In this document: positions 56,109-64,000 of the stretch, one piece after another
How positions within the stretch are numbered: position 1 is the stretch's first letter
Layout: each line of letters starts with the position of its first letter
Assembly (NCBI GenBank): GCA_963693365.1
Contig: CAVNZM010000008.1
Span: forward strand, 9,362,001-9,426,000
DNA length: 64,000 nucleotides
Source of the DNA: Amoebidium appalachense
Taxonomy: Eukaryota > Ichthyosporea
Reading direction: 5' to 3'
Translations under genes and position numbers: made by a program
The notes under the pieces: model-generated
The model's input: only the letters and a program-made list of their open reading frames with translations
The model's database searches: none
What the model was told of the DNA's origin: nothing

Positions 56109-57542
56109 CGCGGGGGGGAGGGCATTAGAATAGAAGGCGGGGATTACTGGACAAGACAACCTAAACAACAATGCTAAATAGGGGGAAGCGATTACTAGGG
56201 GAGACAACCAATCAAGAATATCTGTAATAACTTAGCAATGCCAGCAAAAAAGTGTTTACTAATTTTCCCGCTTTTCTTTCATGATCACAGGTCGAGCTTC
56301 ACAGCGGACTGGACCTATGTCGGCGCAAACAACCGTCCGACACAGGCGTCGTCTCCCCTCAACTCCCTCGAGCGCCCCAACGCCCTTGCCTCCACCCGAT
56401 CTTGCCCAACCACCCCCGACACTGTTCGTTTCAACCGCATGGAGAACCCAACCACACAACTCCTCCTTCCAACATACAACCAGGACCCTTTTGGGCAGAC
56501 GAAGAGCGAGCACGCGAGCCCGGAGATCTCCCGCGCGGCACGGCTTCGGGCGGTCTGCACGGCGCCGGACACGTACTACAGCCCCGGGCCGGACGCGGCG
56601 AGGGATTTCTGGGGAGATCTGAACGGCGATTTTGACGATTTTCAGGATCCGCTCGATGTTCTGGACCACCCTTACGACCCCAACCAGCCCTACCCGGTCA
56701 ACGGGATGGCGAGCGCGGGGAGCGGGGGGAACCTTTCGCCCACCTCGCAGCTGCATTCCAACCAGGCAGCGCTTTTGTCGAAACTCGACGAGATTCAGCA
56801 CCAGAGGCTCCACGCGGACGATTTGAGGAGACAGGTGAGCCCGTATTCTATTGGTCCTCGGAACAGTGCCCCCGCAATGGTGCTCCATTCAGCGACGATC
56901 GACAAGCTCACTCAGGCCAATCAGACGGCGCAGGCTCAGGAGTTTACGGCGTTGGCGTACCAGAGGTTCTCATTGGCTGAGCAGGGCGAAGGCGGCGAAA
57001 ATGCGATGAACCTCACGGCGGACGATGCAAACAGTCTTTTGTCGTCGTACAATGCGGCCATGGCGGCACAGCAACAGCACCAGCAGCAGCAACTTGAACA
57101 GGATGGGATGGGCGCCGGGGGACAAGGCATGTCACCGATTTCGGAGGAGCAGGCGGTGGCACTCACGACGTTGGACATTGACTTTTCGATGCTTTCTCTG
57201 TCGCAGCTCGGAAATGCGAACGGGTTGGCGGGGATCGCGATGAAGCAGGAGCCTGGATCGTCAGGAGATCTGAACGCGGGGCAAGGGAGCGGCAACGCGG
57301 TGTCCATGTTTTCGATGGAGAATTTGGACCCTGTGGCTGGCTTGGCGTTTGACATGCCTGGAAATGCGAACGCGGTTGGGGAGGTTGGGTCAAGGCCCGG
57401 AAGTGCGGATTTGCCGGAGGAGGAGGATTCGGTGGGTGACCTGCCCGTGATGCAGGCGTTTAAGCTCGAAGGCCCCAAGACGGTTCAGAGCATGGAGAAT
57501 TTCAACAAGGTTTTGAGCATGCTGAAGTCGGAGAAGTCGTGA
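54793..57542 (+). CDS. Forkhead-domain transcription factor
   Basis: Exon 1 54793-55118 and exon 2 56291-57542 join in phase to 525 residues. The forkhead domain spans about residues 31-108: KPSLSYQTLIARAIMSAGG, LTLAGIYSYIME, YFRTTQDNWRNRVRHTLTV, CKCF and GGLWTID. The helix-3 Asn and His (WRN..RH) that contact DNA in this family are kept, but the usual RHNLS reads RHTLT. The rest is a long low-complexity region: a Gln-rich run (QQQHQQQQ) near its middle, many Gly/Asn/Ser, acidic patches and MSMEN/MENFNKVLSM-like stretches at the C-terminus, consistent with a transactivation region. Exon 2 is more GC-rich than neighbouring exons. The single intron carries a 79-nt G-run. Start: first ATG in frame, 30 codons before the domain. 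I cannot assign a FOX class. Confidence 0.93.
56030..56108 (+). repeat. G homopolymer, about 79 nt
   Basis: Longest homopolymer in the window, in the forkhead intron about 180 bp before the acceptor. Here G is on the sense strand, against the trend in other genes. Confidence 0.9.
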
Positions 57543-58759
57543 AAAAAACGAAAAACGGTGAGGATGCTGTGTGTGTGTGTTCCTCCTGTGTGTGTATGTA
57601 CGTGCGTGTGGATTTTTTTTTTTTTTTTTTTTTTTTGGGTGGGGGTGGGGGGGGGGGGGGGGGGGGGGGGGGTTCGGACACGGTGAAATGCATCGGATGA
57701 TGGTTTCAATATGCCGGGTGATATCGATTTTATATGTGAAAGTAAAAGCTTTGGTCTTAACATTAAATAACCAGTCCGTATCATGATGTTGAATGGTGGC
57801 ATGGTTGGAAAAACGTTTGATGATTAAGCGAAGAGGGAATGGGCTGGCGTCAGCTGTGTAGCGGTATGTAGAAGAGAAGTCGCCTTTTTAGAAGTGAATG
57901 AAGAAGCTGCACTCCGAGTGGTTCGCAGTGTTGGAGATACAATGTTAATTAAGTACGATGTCTACTGATATATAGATACAATTCTACGTTAGCGTTTTTG
58001 GTTGAGTTATTGAGTTATCTTTAATAGCGATTTAGTCTGGAGCGCCGGCATATGTATTCTGCCGCCCTTTTATACCATGAGGTGTTTATAATGTCATTGA
58101 GACATATTCATACTACGTTTTACTAAGTCGAGCGACTTTAATGGGTTGGGTGAGGGGGATGAAAAGGGAGGGTGATATAGTGGTGGGCACTCGTTTGCCC
58201 AGCTCCGCCGGGCTGTAGGTACACAGGCAGTGCCAGGTACTGTTGGGTTACATGTTGAGTCCCTATATTTGATGATTGCTGCAAGTAAGTAAATGGGGCA
58301 GAGCTTGTTGCTGCTGCCGGAAAAACAACACGTGTATGCCTCGTGATTAATGCCCAACGTACGGCACACGTCTTTTGACCCACAATGCACCTGTCAGGGA
58401 TCCGATTCCGGCCCTGACCAATCTCAGCTTGACGCGCCATCAGCTCGCACTCAGATCAGTTGCCGCCAATAATTCATGTTCACGAAGCTTCGAAAAATGA
58501 TCCGACCATAATTCTATGAGGTGCCTAACATTGACAGCTCAGCCGCAGTCCGCAATAAAAAAGTTGTAAAAAGAAAGAACTTCTGCGACTATCTTAACAT
58601 ACTATTTGTCAAAAAAACAACAAACAGTACTTCGACAAAGAGGAAACCTCCTACTCGTGTTCAAAGATATCCACACTCGTGTTTGACTGTTATGCACTAC
58701 TGAAAAAAAAAAGCTCGCTCCAGACAGCTTTCTTCTGAGTACTCTGCTCTACACCGCGC
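57543..58759. other. 3' flank of forkhead gene and spacer
   Basis: T- and G-runs at 57613-57673, then ordinary unique sequence. Short frames on the minus strand at 58094-58440 show no domain. Nothing else supported. Confidence 0.5.
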
Positions 58760-58800
58760 TGCGTCACAAAGTGATCGACGATATCGTGTTCACCCTTTTT

Positions 58801-58812
58801 ATACCTCTCCAC
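58801..58812 (-). promoter_or_regulatory. Outward TATA box, left palindrome arm
   Basis: On the minus strand TATAAAAAGGGTG, preceded by GGAGAGG. Identical to the right-arm box. Confidence 0.5.
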
Positions 58813-59826
58813 TAGCCGCTAAGACAAATACCGTGATTCCTACCCAACCAGTTCATTCAAAAGGCCTACCCAATGGTATCGCCCGGTTGTGCAAGCTACA
58901 GGTGTAATTACCGCTCATTAGCTAACTTCCACAACCGGGCCCTCCGACTGGTTCACTATCACGGCTCACGAGGCCACTTCTGCAACTTCCACGACCGAAG
59001 AATCTGACTGGTCTCCTGCTAACGAAGTCATTAGCGCAACTTTCACAACCGCGCAACCCGATTCGCCACATAAATCTCCCCAGACCCACGTCCTCCGTAT
59101 CGTGCTCTACCCTAGCGCCCGCCGTCGCACGTAAGGCTTACGTAAGGCCCTGCGCAAGCCTCCCCCCAAACCTCCATATCGTGGTCTCGCCGCCCCGACC
59201 CCACCGCCTTACGTAACCTAGGCCCCGCGCCAGCCAACCAAACGGCCCGGTTGTGGAAGAAGGCCGAATCTGCCGGGGGGCCCCCTAGGTAGGGCTACCT
59301 TTCGTAAAAACGGTTTTTTGCAGTTTCCTTATATGGCTAACTGATCGAACCGGATTCGATCTGGACCAATCATAAATACCCCTTGGCAGAGTTTTCTCGT
59401 TACGACACGTAGGGGGCCCCCCGGCAGATTCGGCCTTCTTCCACAACCGGGCCGTTTGGTTGGCTGGCGCGGGGCCGGGGTTACGTAAGGCGGTGGGGTC
59501 GGGGGAGGCCAGACCACGATATGGAGGTTTGGGGGGAGGCCTGCGCAGGGCCTTACGTAAGCCTTACGTAAGGCGGTCAGGCGGGGGCGGGCGCTAGGTA
59601 GAGCACGATACGGAAGGCGTGGGTCTGGGGAGGTTTATGTGGCGAATCGGGCTGCGCGGTTGTGAAACTTGCGCTAATGACGTCGTCAGTAGGGAACCAG
59701 TCAGATTCTTCGGTCGTGGAAGTTGCAGAAGTGGCCTCGTGAGCCGTGATAGTGAACCAGTCGGAGGGCCCGGTTGTGAAAGTTAGCTAATGAGCGTTAA
59801 TTACACCTGTAGCTTGCACAACCGGG

Positions 59827-60094
59827 CGATACCATTGGGTAGTGGTTTGAAGTTTTATGATTGGATAAAAACCATTCAATCCTTTTGGCGGGTATATATA
59901 AACGTAGATCTGGGGGTAGTATATAATGCAGCAACACGATATTTGACGCTCAGTTTTTATAATGCCGCCGAAGCGAAGCAGAGCAAAGCAGAAGAAAGTT
60001 GTACAGCCTCCTTGTGGTACTAGTGAATATGCAGTTGCGAGCATAAGCCTGAACATAACCAATGCGGGTGGGAATGTGCGATACCATTTGGTAG
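59827..60094 (+). repeat. 252-bp segment between 16-bp direct repeats, right arm only
   Basis: CGATACCATTGGGTAG at 59827 and CGATACCATTTGGTAG at 60079 bracket sequence absent from the left arm, where one copy of the 16-mer is found (58866-58881, inverted). Either an insertion in the right arm, or a deletion between direct repeats in the left. Confidence 0.8.
59893..59902 (+). promoter_or_regulatory. TATA box TATATATAAA
   Basis: It lies 69 bp before the ATG of the small frame at 59962, with a second TATATAAT at about 59920. The spacing is that of a compact promoter. Confidence 0.45.
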
Positions 60095-60120
60095 GCCTTT
60101 TGAATGAAATGGTTGGGTAG
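59962..60120 (+). CDS. Small hypothetical ORF with basic N-terminus
   Basis: 52 residues beginning MPPKRSRAKQKKVVQPP, a clear nuclear-localisation-type basic start, then SEYAVASISLNITN and ending NEMVG. It starts just downstream of two TATA-like boxes inside the 252-bp segment and reads through the second 16-bp repeat into the palindrome arm. It could be a real small protein, the first exon of something longer, or chance. I recognise no family. Confidence 0.3.
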   Translation: MPPKRSRAKQKKVVQPPCGTSEYAVASISLNITNAGGNVRYHLVGLLNEMVG

Positions 60121-60154
60121 GAATCACGGTATTTGTCTTAGCGGCTAGTGGAGA

Positions 60155-60166
60155 GGTATAAAAAGG
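60155..60166 (+). promoter_or_regulatory. Outward TATA box, right palindrome arm
   Basis: GAGGTATAAAAAGGGTG, mirror of the left-arm box; sequence beyond 60200 is no longer palindromic. Confidence 0.5.
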
Positions 60167-60200
60167 GTGAACACGATATCGTCGATCACTTTGTGACGCG

Positions 60201-60282
60201 TAGGGCTCCCTTTCGTAACTTTGGCGGTTACATTTTCAACATGATGATGATTATCCACCCCCTCCCTCCCCCCCTTCGAAAT

Positions 60283-60314
<32 letters not shown>

Positions 60315-60636
60315 CCACTCACCCACCCACCCTACCCTCCCTCCTCAACGACTAACCGACTGTGGCTCATCCATCAGCATACTGTGTGTTATCGTTTCAA
60401 ATTTTGCTGTGTGCACCCTTGACGGTGTGGCCGATATCGATCCGTTCTGTTAAGCCACTTCCGGAAGAGGCTCGAGGTAAATGCACACGAGTGAAAGGTC
60501 TCCTGATCTGCTATTGATATAGTAAAACTACTATGTACAATAACAGATCACTTCAAAAATAAAATTGTATACCAATTGTAGCCCGGCGAAATGTTGTTGT
60601 TTCCGGAGCACCTTATACTGAGGCTTGCACTTTTAA

Positions 60637-60678
<42 letters not shown>

Positions 60679-61016
60679 TGGTAGCACAGCGCAAACCTCG
60701 GGAATAAATCCGGTCGATCCCTCTGACGTCACCAAAGCTTTTGGAGCAAATAATCACACGGTAAACAAAACGCACCACCCTCAAACAAAAAGTGTGTACT
60801 GTACAAGAGTGACAGGTGATGAACTCTTGAAAACTTCTGCAAGACCTTGCAAAGTTTTCCGGGTCCCGGGTAGAGCATTAGTATTTTTGGTCAACTGGTT
60901 AGAACGGTGGTTTTATCACATGCAATTCAAAGTTGCTTCTCGTAGCATTTACACGTTTGAATCTATACTTTAGTAACATTCAGACATCATCCACGCTGCA
61001 CCAAACCGAGGCAAAA
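60201..61016. other. Upstream region of the CHK-like gene
   Basis: A C-run at 60284-60310, 42 T at about 60639-60677, and unique sequence. No gene seen. It should hold the promoter of the gene starting at 61017. Confidence 0.5.
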
Positions 61017-61374
61017 ATGGATATTCCTTCCCTCCCTTCAGAGCTCACCTACCAGTGGCTAACAGATGCTTTGGGCGTTGAAGTGATGGGCTTTGAGCTG
61101 AAACCGGTGGGGAAGGGAGAGGGATTCCTTGGAACATTGGTTGTGGTGGTGCCAAACTACGCAGATCCAGTGGCTGCGAAGAAGGCATGCAAACCGGCTA
61201 CATTCGTTGCGAAGTTCCCACCTCACCCAGATGAGGTTCCTGACCTGGTTGCTGTTCTGGCAAGTCATCGCATCCACGAAGTTGAGGTGAGTGGTGGAGA
61301 AGGAGTGGATTGGGTAGGGTTATGTGGGAGAGAGAAAGGAGGATCAACAGGAAAGGTTCGGGTATTTGTGTGTT

Positions 61375-61415
<41 letters not shown>

Positions 61416-62358
61416 AGAGGGGCTCGAGCCTTAGGAAGGGGGGGCGTGGGGAGGGGGGGGGGAAGGGGAGGGAGGGATCGGTTGGTTGCTGAAAATGCTA
61501 CAGGGGAAAGAGGGTCGATAGACGAGGAGGATGGTAAAAGAAGGCCGGTGGGAAAGCGCAGATAACAAGAGTAGAGAGGGCTCGAAGGGCCCAGTTATTT
61601 GAGAGAGCATGTTGGATCCGGATCCGAATCCGAAAATATATGTTTATTCATTAATTGAGCCGCTATCAAACGCGTGCTAGCCAGAGCCCTGTTGCAATGT
61701 GCCCGTCTATGCGGATGATAACACGGATCTCACGAGTAGGCCATCTTCTCTGATGCATCTGTCTAGGAACGAAGCATCCTTTGCCAACATGTGCCTAATA
61801 CACACAAAAACATTCGCCATCTGACATGCTCATCCCTCCTAGTGCGCCTACTACAAGGAGTTAAGCAGCCAAACCACTGCACCCATCCCTCGTGCCTACT
61901 ATGCTGGTGTGGACGAAGAGTCAGGCACCGGAGTGCTCCTGATGGAAGATCTGACCGCCGCTGGCTCCCCCTCTGACTTTGTGGGCGGAATCACCCCCAC
62001 ACAGGCAAAGGATGCGGTGGTTGCTTTGGCCCGCCTCCACGCTGCTGGATGTGTATCTTTTGGCGTAAGAGCTGTCTCCCAACACCACCCTCCCTCCTGT
62101 TCTCGATAGTAAAAATATTGACTCGGAGGTAAATATTAATAGAGTAAGTCATTGTGTTAAGAAAACAATGAAATGAAAAAGAAACTGGAATGAAAGAGAG
62201 GAAAGGGGAGGGAAATTGGGAAGGCAGATGAATTTGGATATACAGCGTAGATATACCACGGCAGGTTGTTCTGCAGTTTGCATATCTTCTTCTTCTTCTT
62301 CTTCTTCTTCTTTTTTTTCTGGTTTGCTTGCTTGTTTGTTTGTTTGGCTCAATTGAAA

Positions 62359-62400
<42 letters not shown>

Positions 62401-63194
62401 AACACACAGTTCAGTGACGGGGCCATGTTAAATGTAAGCAGGGTGTGCCTCGGCAAATATAGAAGAGCATGTGCTACCGAAGGTTTCGGAAGAAAGGATG
62501 AAAGACTAACACCTTATTCTGATTTTTGGGAAAGCCTTTTAAGCAACCACCGCTACTTCCATTTTAGCCGCTGGGCGGCGAGCCACATTGGTGACGTCAT
62601 TCTGTGCACAATTTCCATGCCACCGTTTGGTCACCCTGAAAAAGGCGCGCAACTGAAGCTGGCTCTGTCGTGTCGACTCGTATGTCGACATCGGCATGTG
62701 ACACAATTTGATGGCGTCTCTTGATTGGTGAGACGCATTTGAGAAATGTGGCTCTCGGGTGCTCAGCGCCCAGACGCTAAAATGGGAGAAGCGGTGGTTG
62801 GTTTAAAGCCTTTGTTCAACCGTTTTAACGTCCTATTCTTATTGGGCGGCAGGATATTGCGGATGGGCACTACAAGGGCATCTTTGGGCTGCCTTCGAAC
62901 CCTGGCCGGCTGGAGTTCCTGGGCAACCTGATGGGCACAGGCATGGCGGCTATGAGGGGGAGGTGTGTGTTTGCTTTAACAGACGTTAAAGCAATTCTAT
63001 AGGGTTGCCATAAATGGCAATGGTGCAGATTTCTAAAAACAGGAATCATACCATATATAGGCAAAGCCAGTCATGTTAGCTGCTGTCAATATGTCGGACA
63101 GCTGACCTCAAATTTACGTCACGCGGTAATTTTCAGAATTTCTACTGCTTTCGTGCTTGTCCGTCCTTTTTTTGGCTAAGTTTTTTTTTTTTTT

Positions 63195-63255
<61 letters not shown>

Positions 63256-63375
63256 GGGGTTTTCAGTGTCTTTGTCCCCCGCCCCCCCCCCCCCCCCCCC
63301 CTCCCCCCCTCCCCCCCCCCCCTCCCCACACACACACACACAGCTTATTCGTTTCCTTCCCCTGGTTTCCTATGG

Positions 63376-63426
<51 letters not shown>

Positions 63427-63514
63427 TGCAGGGGGGGGGGGGGGGGGGGGGAGGCAGGGGGGAGCAGGGGATTGACAACTCACATGCTTTTACCACAACC
63501 GATACCCCCCCCCC

Positions 63515-63545
<31 letters not shown>

Positions 63546-63633
63546 ACACACCCACACCCACACACACACCCGGAAAAAAAAGAAGAAAGAAAGAAAGAGG
63601 AAGAAACAGAACACACGTGCGCGCGTGCGCGCG

Positions 63634-63720
<87 letters not shown>

Positions 63721-64000
63721 CCTGGGCGGCAAGATGGACAGGGAGACGTGGCACCAGCTTGACGATCTAGCCAATCATCTTGCAGAGAAAACGGCGGAAG
63801 ATTTTGAGCTTGCAAAGACGAAGGATGCCCTTTCAGTGGTGCACGGCGACCTGTGGTCCAATAACCTGCTCTATGCCACGTAAGTAAAATTTTAAACTAT
63901 TCTTGTGGTTGGTTGGGATGGGATCCGGTTCGATCGGGATTGCTATCTATGGCAACTCTGTGAAACTCTAATCGGCAATGCATGAATTGCTAGCTAATCC
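61017..64000 (+). CDS. CHK/EcK-type kinase-like protein (5' part)
   Basis: Exons 61017-61286, 61843-62064, 62853-62962 and 63721-63879 chain in frame; the donor AC|GTAAGT at 63880 shows that the gene continues beyond the window. It belongs to the CHK kinase-like/ecdysteroid-kinase-like branch of the aminoglycoside phosphotransferase fold, which phosphorylates small molecules. Signs: LTYQWLTDALG start; Gly-rich GKGEGFLGTLVVVV; AKFPP with the nucleotide-binding Lys; HEVECAYYKELS and APIPRAYYA; LLMEDL; DAVVALARLHAAG; and the Brenner motif HGDLWSNNLLY with the catalytic Asp. The following DxD-type metal motif is off the window. Exon 4's acceptor is the end of a (CA)n array. Substrate cannot be told from sequence. 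Confidence 0.9.
63377..63424 (+). repeat. (GT)n microsatellite
   Basis: About 24 GT units in intron 3 of the CHK-like gene, between a C-rich block and a G-run. Confidence 0.93.
63641..63720 (+). repeat. (CA)n array that forms the acceptor of exon 4 of the CHK-like gene
   Basis: About 39 CA units after a GC-alternating run. The final CAG is the 3' splice site, with the exon starting at 63721. Confidence 0.9.

Larger units (their letters stand above)
58760..60200. mobile_element. Large palindrome (foldback) with outward TATA boxes
   Basis: Left arm 58760-59287 returns inverted at 59410-60200 with roughly 95% identity; the spacer is 122 bp (59288-59409). The right arm holds an extra 252 bp (see separate entry). 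Each arm carries a TATAAAAAGGGTGAACACG box near its outer end facing outward, several CAACCG-type repeats (ACTTYCACAACCGGGCC, CACAACCGCGC, CGGCCCGGTTGTGGAAG) and two to three TTACGTAA palindromes. No transposase or other large frame is present. Possible readings: foldback transposon, head-to-head terminal repeats of a larger vanished element, or a bidirectional regulatory palindrome. Confidence 0.85.

Noticed and set aside
58094-58440. Minus-strand open frames (about 100 codons)
   Set aside because: No domain, no splice support, and biased composition; treated as chance.
60886-60945. tRNA-like A-box (TGGTTAGAACGGTGG)
   Set aside because: No B-box at the right spacing and no foldable acceptor or anticodon stem; not a tRNA gene.
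62410-62724. Open frame in intron 2 of the CHK-like gene
   Set aside because: Flanking exons join in phase without it and its translation matches nothing in the kinase family.

Overview
This is a eukaryotic nuclear window. The genes are heavily split by spliceosomal introns of about 0.1-2 kb, and introns and spacers are packed with simple sequence: (CA)/(GT) and (TC) arrays, and C or G homopolymers up to 79 nt. The gene set (Rab11, an ARF-family GTPase, an ABTB1-type ankyrin-BTB protein, TTC38, a forkhead factor, a CHK/EcK-type kinase-like protein) fits an opisthokont. The long repeat-filled introns together with a forkhead gene make me favour a unicellular holozoan such as an ichthyosporean; that is inference, not proof. 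Gene models were built by hand: exons chain in frame through GT-AG sites (one GC-AG) and the protein lengths match the families.

Layout. 1-3 kb: simple sequence, no supported gene. 3-9 kb (minus): an unrecognised gene whose 3' half is a two-exon cassette repeated in tandem. 11-15 kb (plus): four-exon ARF-like GTPase. 15-17.3 kb: spacer with a 143-bp CA array. 17.4-28.8 kb (minus): complete 15-exon ABTB1. 29.7-32.7 kb: decayed non-LTR element with an RNase H domain and a C-terminal zinc knuckle, split by a small LTR element (TRIM-like) on the minus strand. 33.7-38.3 kb (minus): complete seven-exon Rab11. 38.3-40 kb: intergenic promoter region between divergent genes. 40-51 kb (plus): 11-exon TTC38, hosting a piggyBac-type MITE and a foldback palindrome. 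51-54.8 kb: mostly non-coding, with one doubtful small gene. 54.8-57.5 kb (plus): two-exon forkhead gene. 58.8-60.2 kb: large palindrome with outward TATA boxes. 61-64 kb (plus): 5' part of a CHK-like gene running off the window.

The genes are housekeeping or regulatory and do not form one pathway; ARF and Rab11 both act in membrane traffic. What is unusual is the intron landscape: (i) a dispersed ~110-310 bp repeat ending in a poly-C tail, found almost only in introns and nearly always in the sense direction of the host gene; (ii) tandem arrays abutting functional 3' splice sites, several of them made of duplicated splice junctions; (iii) dinucleotide arrays that themselves supply the splice donor or acceptor; (iv) C-runs biased to the sense strand in four genes.
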